Assembly (NCBI GenBank): GCA_049999805.1
Contig: JBNGIO010005977.1
Span: forward strand, 42,077-106,076
Length of the DNA stretch: 64,000 bases
From: Folioceros fuciformis
Lineage: Eukaryota; Anthocerotophyta; Anthocerotopsida; Anthocerotales
Direction: 5' to 3'
The position numbers and the translations under genes are program-made. Positions within the stretch are counted from its first letter, which is position 1, and every line of letters begins with the position of its first letter. Below the pieces are notes generated by a model that was not told the origin of the DNA, searched no databases, and saw nothing but the letters and a program-made list of their open reading frames with translations. Below, in pieces: positions 21,405 through 39,605 of this stretch.

Positions 21405-22155
21405 CCACTTGAAGAAGGGCCTTACCAGGTTGCTCGCCTACATATTGATAGAGGACAAACTATGGTGGGATGAGTTCTAGGAAACCCAATATGTAGTAGT
21501 AAAAATGGTAGAGAACAAAATAGAACTCCCCTTACATGTTCCGTGGAAATGGTTTTCAAGGGATGCAACCAAGGAGAGTGCTGAACCATTGCAAATGCCT
21601 GATGAAACATATCTTGACAAGGCAGTGCTAAGGGAACTCCCACAGAGGGACATGTACATAGGCAACTACTGGTGGCCCATACAACAACAACAACAGATAG
21701 ATTGCGTGAACGGTGATCTATCTGAGATAAGGGAGGGAATGTTCATTGCTACACCATTCTGCACAAATACACACAATTGGCCTTTCTGGATAGGAAAAGT
21801 AGAGGAAGTGCAAGTGGAAGGTGTCAAGCCAAGCTTGCTCGTCCATTGGTACCAAACTGAACATACAAATGCATATGAAGGGAAGTATGTAGAAGAATTC
21901 ATTGTGAGAAGGAATAAGCCGCATGACGACGGTAGGGCAAGCCAGCAAGGGCGCAAGGCTAAACACCCGAAAAATATTCAAGAGTTGTTTATGGATGAGA
22001 CTATTATCCTCTATTATGGTTTCAACCTTACAGCAAGAAAGCATATTTATGCCACTGATAGAAAGGGGATTCGAGATAAATTCCATCAGTTTCGTGGGAT
22101 GATAAAACCCCCAAGTGACCCCCAGACAGCAGGTAGTGACAAGGAGTTATGGTAG
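21405..22155 (+). pseudogene. DUF7869-type element ORF, 3' part
   Basis: Continuation of the interrupted ORF. The frame resumes right after the duplicated target site and, past one TAG at 21478-21480, stays open to the TAG at 22153. It holds FWIGKVEEVQVEG and LLVHWYQT, which fit the C-terminal region that follows DUF7869 in related proteins. Function unknown. Confidence 0.55.
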
Positions 22156-24420
22156 ATGCTTATTGGCGGAGGCCTCCGCCTGCCCGTATGTAGGTTGCCA
22201 AGAAGTGAACGCAGGTGAAACAGGGTGCCATGCCATTTTAGGATGAACCATTGGCATGCACCTTCACCTTGGGACGGTGAGTGTCCTTGATAGTGAGAAG
22301 TTGGCATTGCCATCTGTTAGTGAACGAGGGTTGAAATTGACTAAACCCGTTACCGCGCATAAGATAGATGATGGTAGATAGCCACCATGTTTGGAGTGCA
22401 AGGAAATAAGGAACGTGATCCCGTACCGTTTGTACTTTGGTTAGTGCTACTGTAACAAAATTTTGTCTACCTTATGTACAGCTATGTACGGAGTTTCGGT
22501 TGCAATGGGTTGTAGTACATGATCCTAACACTACCCACATCTGAATATGTAACCTGCCTTCATCATGCAAGTGGGGCGGTGGCAGGTGCCCAGGCGACCG
22601 GCGCCTTCCGACGCACAACTTTCATGATGAAGACAAGTTTCCATATTCCAAGGTGGGAAGATCATGGGTCCATACAAAAGTGGTATGGCGAATGAAAATA
22701 GGGAGGACATGTCCCTACTATCGGACCTAGGACTTTGGTTGTCCAACAAGGATTCGCATAATATCGTGAAACAATAAAGAAGACACCTGCACGGACGGTG
22801 TATGTTATGGGTACAAAACTGCACATTGTGGGTGTGTTACCCGAGTGTCGTACCATTACTGGGATAGACTAACCTCTATTATATCACTTGCGTACAACTG
22901 CCTGTCCATGGTTGAACAACAAGTTTGCAACATATGGACCTGAAAGTAGGGATTGCAATACATGTCCTGGACCAATCCGAGTTTCTTAAGGCATTCACCC
23001 TCTTGAGCTTCATTCAACCCTTTGAAGCTTTGTCGTGTTACATACTCGAAGACTTTCCTTGCCTTCACCTTACAAGGTGAAAGCAAGGACAACAAGCACA
23101 ACATCTTCTCCTTCCTCGCCCTTTGTGTCGTTGGATGCTTGCCTCCATCACCTCCGCCTCCTAGTCAAGGGCACAATGCTCGAAGGTAGAGGATTGCAAA
23201 CTTCTCACTACCATTAGAGTTAGAGGTCTATAGGTAATTGCAAATTGCTTTGTATAAAGGATGTGGCGAGGACAACAAGCAAGTGATGAGAAGGACAAGA
23301 GTAGGATGATTCCAATGCAAGGGGGAGGGGATCATAGGGCAATCACATCACTAAACATTGGAGAAGCTCTCGCTATAACGGAAATTGGAAAGTAGGTTTT
23401 GTGCTTGCCCCTTTTCCTCCATTTAATTAAAATAATGAAAGGGATGGAGTGGAGTCAAATGATTTTGGAAACCTCATTTGCACCAAGAGCCGGTAGTGGC
23501 ATGCAAGTGTGCCTCACCAGATCGCTATAGTGTTTAGTAGTACCATGACTAGGTGGATAGCTAAATCTTCAAGGCACTCGAATAAGTATGTTGTAGAATG
23601 TTAAGTACATGTTAGTATTATGTATGCCTTTAGTGTGCTTGATCACATTTATAGAGAGCAATGTTTTGACACCACTAGGCCACTGACTCATCAAAGAGTT
23701 GTTCTATATCATCCCTCCTTGAAAAATAATAACTTTTCTATCAACATCCTCTTATGATGTTAACAACCATGCCATGATAAGGATTGAGGAAACTACATGG
23801 CAATCCCACAACACACGTTATTTATCATTAGATTGGGAGTAAAAAAGAAGACCAAAGTAGTTGAAGGTAACCATAAAATTTATCTCACCTCTGTGAGGAT
23901 AGTTGAATTTTCCATCTTTTTTTTCTCAAGTAGAGGAGAAATTGAATACATGATTGTTTCAAGAAATTGGAAAGAGGAAGAACCAAACTCAATAATTGTT
24001 GCTTGGTTTTTTTTATAAATAATAAATCTTAATACAGCTAAACAGGTATTAAAGTGGGAGTAGATATGGAGAAGTGACGGAAGTATGAGCATGCCTCAAG
24101 CAGGCATGGTGCAAGAGACCAGGAACACAGCGGGTAGTGGTGAGCATGGAGGACGGGTCATTTCTTTACAAATAATATTTTACAATTTATACGTAACATA
24201 CTATATATCTCAATTCCAATAAAATCCATTGTAGGTACTGTGCCCAGCCTAACCCGTGGCCTGGCTAAAGCGTTACCTGTCACCGGCAAACCCTATCTTG
24301 ACATATTTACGAAGTCTTCTCGTCCAGTCTAGCGTCCCTCCGAACGAGCTTGTTCCGTGATGAGACGCTCCGGATCGGCACCAACAAGTGGGTCGGTATA
24401 GGTGGGTGACTAGGTCTCAT
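22156..24420. other. Unassigned, AT-rich to moderate intergenic DNA
   Basis: No frame with a recognisable domain. The left part probably belongs to the DUF7869 element's 3' flank. The stretch 23600-24230 is AT-rich. Nothing else seen. Confidence 0.4.
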
Positions 24421-24845
24421 GATTGAGACAAACACCCGGAAATCTGACGAGAGAATAATATAATGTGCTCCTTCCTAGGCCCGCTGCTGCCATTGCCAAC
24501 TGTGGTCGCACGAGCGGATCTTATAATTTCGTAACTCGCTAACTCCAGAAGCTTTAATTTCTGGCGAACGACATTGGCCAAGAGCAATTCTCGTCCCCCT
24601 CCCGGCAAGGAAAAGTAGGATGTCTCTGCAAGAGCAAACAAGGAAAACAAGACTTCTGGCCACTGAGCGGGAAATCTACAGGCTGAGGGGAATCACTAGA
24701 TTTCGTCTCCACCATTGAGGAAAGGATACTCGTCCACACGTCAAAACATGCGACAAACCATGATTCAGCCTGGCTCCTGTCTTTAGTTGACACTAGAAGG
24801 CAGAGATCTCTAGGCTGTAAGCTTGTAGCTGAATTATAAAACACG
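24421..24845 (-). other. Probable 3' UTR and flank of BUB3
   Basis: Immediately downstream of the BUB3 stop on the minus strand. No conserved frame. Confidence 0.4.
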
Positions 24846-25868
24846 CTAAGGAGGTGCGACGTACGCTTTTGGCTTAGGTTTCACTTCAGCCTCGTTCACA
24901 CTCCTTACAAATATGGAGTCCGGTTCATGTGCCTTCTCGCCATCCTCAAAAGTGTAGCTGGAGGCAATTGCCAGCAAACGCCCATCCCTGCTGAAGGAAA
25001 GAGCAGCGATGCTGGACGGGTATCGAGGGTACTGGTAAAGCCGTTTCTTGTTGTTGCCATCCCAAACGTTGACAAATCCATCACAGCCTCCGGTCGCAAA
25101 GGTCCCATAAATAGGATGAAACGCGATAGCATTCACGGGATACACCATGTCTCGACCGGCTTCAGACTTACGGTGACATTTGAACGCGTACTTCTTGGAC
25201 TGCCCTGATTCAGACAGATCAAAGAACTCCATAGCCACCCTTCCTTCGACCGAACTTAGGGCATACCCATTTCCGTTGGGGTAGCACCGCACGCACCTGG
25301 TTTGGTATTTCAAAGAAGACTCCCTTTGCTGCTCCGGCTCTGACATGTTCCGTAGATCATAGACGTTGATATGCCTGGCGGCTGTGGCCACAACCAGCCT
25401 GTTTCCGAACAAAGACATGGAATACACTCTCTCCGGCACCGAGTACGTCCCAACCGGACTCTTCTCCACCGCACTCGCTGCCCTAGGATCCCAGCACTTG
25501 AGGGTCTTGTCCCAGCTCCCGCTTACCACTTGCCCTGTTGCGTGCGAGTACTCCACACACCGGACAGGTGCATCATGTAATCCCAGACGCTCATCTTTGC
25601 CGGCATTGAAATCAAGCCGTCTCACGGTGCGGTCCGTGCCAGCGCTAAACCCGGAGGTATCATCGTGGAAGCAACAGTCCAACACGGGACCCGCCTGCTC
25701 AAACTGACCCTTGAGCAAATTCGCACTGGCGTCATACAGCCGCACCTTCCGATCCCACGAGGACACCAGAAGATGATCGCTGTGATTGGAGAATCTCAGA
25801 TTGGAAATCCCATCCTCTGGCGGCGATCCAAGCTCCCTCCCCGCCCCTCCTGCAACTCCTCCTATCAT
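24846..25868 (-). CDS. BUB3: BUB3, WD40 mitotic checkpoint protein
   Basis: Seven-bladed WD40 protein that recruits BUB1/BUBR1-type proteins to phosphorylated kinetochore KNL1 and supports the spindle checkpoint. A single uninterrupted frame of 340 residues on the minus strand. Start is the ATG at 25868, since the upstream extension begins with GTG. Hallmarks: [20 protein letters not shown] near residue 21, [104 protein letters not shown] and the end [14 protein letters not shown]. Full length for plant BUB3.1/BUB3.2. It has no intron in the coding region, unlike every other intact host gene here. Confidence 0.95.
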   Translation of the reverse strand: MIGGVAGGAGRELGSPPEDGISNLRFSNHSDHLLVSSWDRKVRLYDASANLLKGQFEQAGPVLDCCFHDDTSGFSAGTDRTVRRLDFNAGKDERLGLHDAPVRCVEYSHATGQVVSGSWDKTLKCWDPRAASAVEKSPVGTYSVPERVYSMSLFGNRLVVATAARHINVYDLRNMSEPEQQRESSLKYQTRCVRCYPNGNGYALSSVEGRVAMEFFDLSESGQSKKYAFKCHRKSEAGRDMVYPVNAIAFHPIYGTFATGGCDGFVNVWDGNNKKRLYQYPRYPSSIAALSFSRDGRLLAIASSYTFEDGEKAHEPDSIFVRSVNEAEVKPKPKAYVAPP

Positions 25869-26516
25869 CCCTGCCTGCGAAGAAAGCTCGAATCTCCTGC
25901 GCTCCGTCCACGACACCAGTCTCGCACCTCTACAGCAGCAAACTGTCCACCATCACCACCAAGATGCCTGCAGTTTCCGACAAACTGTCCCCTGCAAGCC
26001 ATTGCACCAATGATCAGTCCATAACGATGACGGTCCCGCACATAAACACGAAGACAGGAGATAAGCCAAAGACAGAGTTGGCACTTCCGACTCCCACCGA
26101 ATTCAATGCAGGCAGCAGGGCGTTTCTATGCATCAAGCTGGAGGGCAGACGAGAAAACATCCAAAGCGTTCAAAAGAACTGTGTGGCTTGCGAAGCGCGG
26201 GAAGCTATTGTAAACAGAGGGGTTCAAAAATGGCAACGGCCACACTCCCAGTCACAATCCAAATCAACAACAACCTATGTGCAAACGCAGGCTCTGTGAA
26301 TTCTCTGATTTAGTGTAGGGATAGCATACACCTTACATATAAATGCGGGGAATCGAAGAGCCTTGTTTAGGGTTTAAGGGTCTCTCGGGTTGCTTCGTGT
26401 GCCTCGGACGGAGTGTGCCGTAGTGTGTAGGTGGGCTATATATGTTGGCATAGAGACCAGGTCGAGTAGAGCCAGAAGCTAAGGTCAAAGCTGAATCGCG
26501 AGGAACTTGGGCTGGC
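25869..26516. promoter_or_regulatory. Divergent promoter region, BUB3/ISWI
   Basis: About 650 bp between the start codons of two divergent genes. Must contain both 5' UTRs and promoters. No specific element can be named with confidence. Confidence 0.5.
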
Positions 26517-32243
<5,727 letters not shown>

Positions 32244-33030
32244 GTAGCCGATGGTAACACACTCCCGCCTAGTGTCACTAGTTAGGAGGCGTTAGCCGGG
32301 GAGTGTGCAGGAACGCTGGCAAGCAGCTTCCAAGCCAACGATTTTGACGCCACGATTCTTTGTAATTATTGTAGCCTTAGCCTCTGACAATTTCAAGCAG
32401 CCGTATGCAATGCTTGCTTGCCATTAGAGTGGTTCAGGGACCGCCTTCTATGCCAGCGATGTACAGATCCATTGGCTTCCATGGCTATTGCTAACTCCGA
32501 GATGGCACTGCCTCTCCGCTGAAAGCTGATCTCACGCTCGTTCTCTCTTCCCAATCAGCGGTGCAATCTTGCTTCCAGTGGGCCCACAAAGGCGCAGATA
32601 CGCGCGCTCTGCAACCCTCGTGCGGCATGTGAATCAAACGTGCGTGTAGCATATGTTCGATACCACGTCCGTCTGATGGCAAAGATTTCTGCTTGCGCTT
32701 CAAGTTTGTCGCGGGTTCGGAGTACGACTGAAGTCGTTGCCTTCGCAGAACTGCGGGTTGCCATCTCTTTCCTGATGAAGGCTCGAGGTTGCCACCGATT
32801 CTTGGTGACCTACCCTCGCTCTGCCCTGCCTTGGTATACAGAGGAACTGCAGCTTCTTTTCTGGAGATCTTGCCGGAAATAGAGAAGGAAGCAGCAATTG
32901 TTCTCCCGCAGCAGGAGCAACGTTGCTCGAAATGGAAGCTCTGGGGAGCTAGACCATGGTAGGTTTCGCGGATCCTGCTTAACAGGAGGAACAGCAGCCG
33001 AGCAAGGCTGGCCGGATTCGGGGGAGCGGG
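32244..33030. other. ISWI 3' region and beta-amylase upstream region
   Basis: Carries the ISWI 3' UTR and the beta-amylase promoter or leader. The amylase frame is open back to 32983, preceded by a possible acceptor (cttaacag). An upstream exon coding a transit peptide could therefore lie between about 32640 and 32960. I could not identify it. Confidence 0.45.
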
Positions 33031-34677
<1,647 letters not shown>

Positions 34678-35027
34678 AAGTGCGGGAATAAATATAAAAT
34701 ATAATAAAATATTATCCGTGTCTCTACATAAATAAAATATGATCATGAAGACGTTAAATTCAAACTGTAACGAGTGATTTATCCTTGCCATGGAGGCTCC
34801 ATTCCACAAGCGCACTGCATAAAAAAGACGGCAGAAAACAGACCTGAGCCATAAATGAAGTCGACACGTTGACACTCTTCTGCGGCGGCGGGAGTCGGCC
34901 CCCCTACATTGTACGGTACCCACATCATAGTTTTTAGGACGGGGATGAAAGACAGGAAATCACATCTGATGATCTGCCAGCTGAACTTTACGCTGGAGAC
35001 ACGTGCTCGAAGGGGGGAATCTCGATC
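34678..35027. other. Beta-amylase 3' region
   Basis: AT-rich stretch right after the stop (aataaatataaaatataata) that could serve as the polyadenylation signal region. No coding signal. Confidence 0.5.
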
Positions 35028-36875
35028 ATGGAGCGTGATGGAGACGACGATTTAGAGCTGATGAAATTGCAAGCAAGAGAAATGTCTCGTGTCATATACA
35101 AGAAGTCTCGGAGTTGGAGTTTGCCTACCTCCTGCAGCTGGAAGAGGCGTTAAGGATCTCCGCCATGTATTCTGGGACGGGCCCATTGATGCTCATGGCC
35201 AGAGTAAATACCACGTAGCCTGGACTCCTCTCAGAGGGTAAGAAAACGAAAAAGGAGCAGCCTCCTGGTTCTGCCTCCGGTTTGCAACCTGACGCTTTTC
35301 TTGGTTTGTATCCCAAATTGAATGCTACGTGGAACCGGGATGCGCCTGCAGACAGCCCGAACGTTGTTCTCCTGGAGCAAACTCGTGAGGTGGAAATGCT
35401 AAACCAGGAATTAGAAGACAGCGACTTTGCTGCTCAAGAGCAGTCACGGTTCTNNNNNNNNNNNNNNNNNNNNNNNNNNNNNNNNNNNNNNNNNNNNNNN
35501 NNNNNNNNNNNNNNNNNNNNNNNNNNNNNNNNNNNNNNNNNNNNNNNNNNNNNGAAATCGACGCAATTGTCAAGCACGACGCTCAGTTCGCCCGGAAGCT
35601 GGCGTCTGTCCCGGATCGGAAGTGGGACAGGTCGGGAAAGGAGCTGTCGGACCCGTATGTAGGCGGAGGGGATACTGGCAGTTTGATGGAACGCTTGAAA
35701 CGGCGTTTAACTGGGCATCTGCAAGATGTTGAGGAGGATCTCGGTAGGGTCCAACGTAGAAGGCGAGGGAAGGACTTGGTCGTTGCGAATTCCGTGTGGG
35801 AGCCCATGGTGCTCTCTAAGGTTTTCTTTGTTAATGCTGAGGATTACGGATGCGCTGCAGGCCCTTCGATTTGGCCTCAGCTGGGGCCCCCAGCTGCAGG
35901 TAACTGTGGAATGATGCGAGCGAGTATGATATCACCCATGGCGGCATTATACACAATTAACTGTTGAACATTTGTGGTTTCAGACGTTCCCAGTCCAAGC
36001 TGCGTCATCCAGGAGATGGAAGGTTGCGGCATCTGTTTGGAGTTCAAAGTCGTCGGCCCAAAGACCTTTCTCAAGCTCAACGTATGTGGACACGAGTTCT
36101 GCATTGACTGTCTCCACCAGTATGCCGAGACACAAGCAAAGTCTGGCGTAGTGACGATTACTTGTCCCGAGCCGAAGTGCCTGGACGCTCTGACATTTGC
36201 TGAGTGCAGCCACTTGCTCGATGCAGTGTCATTCCAAGCTTTATGTCTAAGGCAAGCCGAAGCGGCAATCCCAGAAAAGGAGCGAACCTTCTGCCCCTTT
36301 CAGGAGTGTTCCGTCTTGTGTTTGAACCCACTGTTTGATTCTTCTACCATGTCATGCAGTTCGTCTCATCCGCATAAAACATCTATTGGAGCTGTTGAAT
36401 GTCCCACCTGTCACAGGCTCTTCTGCATGGAGTGTCAGGTAGGCTGTTAAATTATGTATTCCCGCTCGAGTGGTTGATAGGTGAACTAATAATCCTCTGA
36501 CCCTGTTGCATTTCTGAATCAGGTCCCCTGGCATGCAGAGATTCGAGATAACTGACTTGCAAGGAGTTTCGAGATTTGGCATCAGGAGAGACAACCTTAG
36601 AGGATGTAAGGTTGAACGTTCTTGTCTTCCAGAGAAGTTGGCAACGGTGCTTCAAGTGCCAGCGCATAGTAGAGCACATTGGTGGTTGTTTCCACATGAG
36701 TTGCAGGTAAGACGCACGTCACGTATCCCTCGGCCTTTACTGGCTGCTATTGTCTCGAGTGGAATCTAACCCAACAATCTGAACCAGGTGTGGTGCACAA
36801 TTTTGCTATTTGTGTGGAAAGGAGTGGTTGAGTAATTCACACATTTGCAAAAACCATCTCAAGGGGTCGACGTAA
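35028..36875 (+). CDS. RBR-type E3 ubiquitin ligase, probable frameshift
   Basis: RING-IBR-RING ligase of the plant ARI-like class with a helical N-terminal region. Exons recognised: about 35110-35203 (ELEFAYLLQLEEALRIS), 35261 through the gap to 35899 (HDAQFARKLASVPDRKWDRS), 35984-36438 with RING1 (CGICLEF, CGHEFCIDCL, CPEPKC) and the start of the IBR (CPTCHRLFCMEC), 36523-36605 (VPWHA then TCKEFRDL), 36633-36706 (CFKCQRIVEHIGGCFHMSC with the catalytic Cys) and 36788-36875 (CGAQFCYLCGKEWL). Exon 36523-36605 is 83 nt and needs a frame change between VPWHA and TCKEF, with a TGA in the direct frame. A 100-N gap also lies inside the gene. The first ATG and exon 1 are uncertain. Either a pseudogene or a sequence error. 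Confidence 0.7.
35454..35553. other. Assembly gap (100 N) inside the RBR gene
   Basis: The gap falls between the segment encoding EDSDFAAQEQSRF and the one encoding DAIVKHDAQFARK, which belong to the same protein. Coding sequence is missing. Confidence 0.97.
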
Positions 36876-37185
36876 AGCAGCAAGCTCGTGTACCCCTGCA
36901 ACAGTCACTGTTGAAATGGAAAAGCAGATAGTTATCATGTTCGACTAGACTGTCATTTCCACCGTGGCTTCGAATGTAAATATTACATGATCAGTGCGAA
37001 AGGGCGGATATCCAAATTGCCAGTATTCATAGCAGATCTCCTGCTCTACAAGATCACCACTACATTCTCATTTTGTAATGTGGGACACACAGCTTTCGCA
37101 CCCACCTCCCTTACGTGCTTCATCTAACAGGCCCTGACGTCCCGTACGCGGATTTTTTCAAGAGGTGCCCGGGGAGGGCACAGGG
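36876..37185. other. Intergenic, no feature seen
   Basis: RBR 3' flank running into transposon remnants. No coding signal. Confidence 0.4.
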
Positions 37186-37389
37186 GAATGAGGGAAATGC
37201 CTAACCAGCCGGTTCGCAACTACTGCTCCTCTGGTTTTCGACCCCAGCTACAACCAAACCTAAATGTTATGCTCTGCTGGTGCGACGGAGTTATACCTTT
37301 GCGACCCACTTGCCGCTCTGACTATCCTTGGGTCCTTTACAATCCGAAGTCCTCTACCTGGGCGGCCGTTGCAATGGTCCATATCAATG

Positions 37390-37850
37390 TAATTGCGACT
37401 ATTGAGCTGCATAAGAGGGGATGCTAGCAACAACGACAACCACAGTGTACGGATGTATTACATGCGGGGTGATAGGAGGGTCAATATATGGATACATTAT
37501 ATGAATGTTGTTTTGCAAGGAATCTGTGATGCTGACAAGTTATTCCTACATGTTTCTTGCACACATCGTGGTGGAGTACATGATGCAACTATTTTAAGGG
37601 AGAGTAGTATATAGCAAAGGATGGTTCAAGGTCAAATTCTAACATAGCCATCCTTGGAGGTTTTTGGGGCAACAATCACTCCTTATATTGTGAGGGACTC
37701 TGCGTACCCTTTGATGCCTTTTTTGATTAAAGCATTTCATGTAGTGGGAGGTGACAATGAGAAAGCCAAGTTCAACAAGAGCATGCATCAGGGACGTGTG
37801 AAAATACTGTACGCATTTGCTCTGCACTTCACAATTATTGCATTATGATT
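37390..37850 (+). pseudogene. PIF/Harbinger transposase (DDE_Tnp_4) remnant
   Basis: Two adjoining frames contain the Harbinger signature: SCTHRGGVHDATILRESS (the usual G-S-HDA-V---S block), RDSAYPLMPFLIKAF (usual GDS-YPL-PWL) and AKFNKSMHQGRVKI. Several stops, including TAG at about 37612 and 37644, and loss of the N-terminal half make it inactive. Confidence 0.7.
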
Positions 37851-37914
37851 GGAGAGGCCCAACTTAGTGATGTTGATGGCGACCCATTTCCTTTACATGG
37901 CCTCCCCAATAATA

Positions 37915-38035
37915 ATATGTGGGATGATATATCTGCCTAACAATAAGAATATGTGGGATGATAAATCTGCCTAACAATAAGAATATGTGGGATGATATAT
38001 ATGCCTAACAATAAGAATACGTGGGATGATATATC
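37915..38035. repeat. 37-bp tandem repeat
   Basis: Three to four copies of a unit with aataagaatatgtgggatgat and atctgcctaac, downstream of the Harbinger remnant. Confidence 0.85.
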
Positions 38036-38205
38036 TGTTAGGCATATGCATAGTGAGGCGAAAATAAGGAGGGAAGCCTTATTTCAAGGCTGGAAAAATT
38101 CCCAGCATGGGGAAGCCGCATAATTTGAGGAGTATAGTGTGTGTAACAAAAAACAAATCCACATACCAAAAACTTAAAATCATTTACCTATTGCTTGTCC
38201 ACATT

Positions 38206-39605
38206 CTAATGCATGCTTTTCTTTGAAGACCACTTTCCTAAAACCCTGGCTATGTGTAGTTGGTTATCCAATTGCATCTGTTGTTTCTTCATATCATGCT
38301 CTAATAGAAGTGTTTGCATCTTCACATAGTTTTCCATTTTGGCAGCCTCGATTGTTGATAGGCACTGAGCAAAAGCTGCTAACGCAACAACGATGTCCTT
38401 GCTCAATCCTGCAGAAGACCTCATGTGCTTCACTTTTTTACATCATACACCCTCTTGAGCTTGTTGGTCACTATTGTTGTTGCAAGGTGAGAATGCACGC
38501 TTTGGTATGGCCCCATGGCCATGTGATCCTACACTGTTCAACGGAATAAAAGAAGACCACACACAAGATTGCATAAGGTTAGCAATCTCCACTTACAACA
38601 AACTTTGTTGTAAGAAGTAGGTACACCAAATTACCAGACATTGAGAATTGGCATGCACATAAGATTGTGGAGAGCACATGTGCTTGGAGGCATGACAACA
38701 TGGCAAGCACCTCAGTCATGCATAAAATCTTTGCATCGTACAAAAGCTTTGTTACCTAGAGCCAGGAATCAGTGGTGGAGGTGGACTGCTTGCACCCACA
38801 CCATCCACAGGTTTGCATCACGCTCCATCTTGGGCTTGGTTTGTGAAGTCTAGTCGAAGGTGGCTTTACCCGGATCCTGTGCATTTGGAATTCCAGCAAA
38901 CTTGGGATTGCCCTTACAAAGGGCAGCCATCGCCTCGTAGTGCACCTAGGTAGAGTTCACTTGGCCTGAGCTTGTCTTGGACTCCTTCTCCTTCCTTTAC
39001 TTTTTCTTCAAATTCTCCAATTTTTGCTTACACTTTTTTGCCGTCAAGCCAACAATCTTGCAGGAGCTACTTTCATCTTTAGAGATTTGTGTCCAATGTC
39101 TAGTTGCTAGGTTGCCACACTTGAGGTGGACCACTTGCATCTCGATATACACCTCGATTAAAGTCGCAGTTGCTTCTTCGGTCCAAGTGATGACCTCCGA
39201 ACATTTTCCTGCGGCATCTGCATATTCCCTAGCACAACCCAACAGCACATCATCATCTAAATCGTGCTCCATATTTTTTGTACCTGCCAGAAGCAACCGG
39301 CCAGAAGCGACTCTTGAGTACTTGTATTGGTGAAGATATGCACGGCTTTCTTCATTGTTCAGTGAGGGCATGCAGCACCAAGGCGAGGCACCGTACGGCC
39401 TTGTCCACAACACCCTGGTTTCTCCAAAGCCAACAGCTTGCTTGTGCCCAGAACTTGGTGCAACTTGGCGAAATCCAACCTTGATTTTGCAGCACAGCCT
39501 GCTTCCACCTATAAAGCCTCCTAATCCCCTGCCCGGAACCGACGAAGGTGGGAGGCCTTTTCCCTGTGACCCGAAAGGCCGCACTTGGAACGACGAAGGC
39601 ACCAC
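38206..39605 (-). pseudogene. Harbinger-associated Myb/SANT-like protein remnant
   Basis: Minus-strand frames encode a trihelix/Myb-like DNA-binding domain (VITWTEEATATLIEVYIEM, GNLATRHWTQIS, TAKKCKQKLENLKKK) and, further downstream at 38433-38206, a coiled-coil tail (MENYVKMQTLLLEHDMKKQQ). PIF/Harbinger elements typically carry such a second protein beside the transposase. The two are convergent here. Stops between the parts show decay. Confidence 0.6.
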
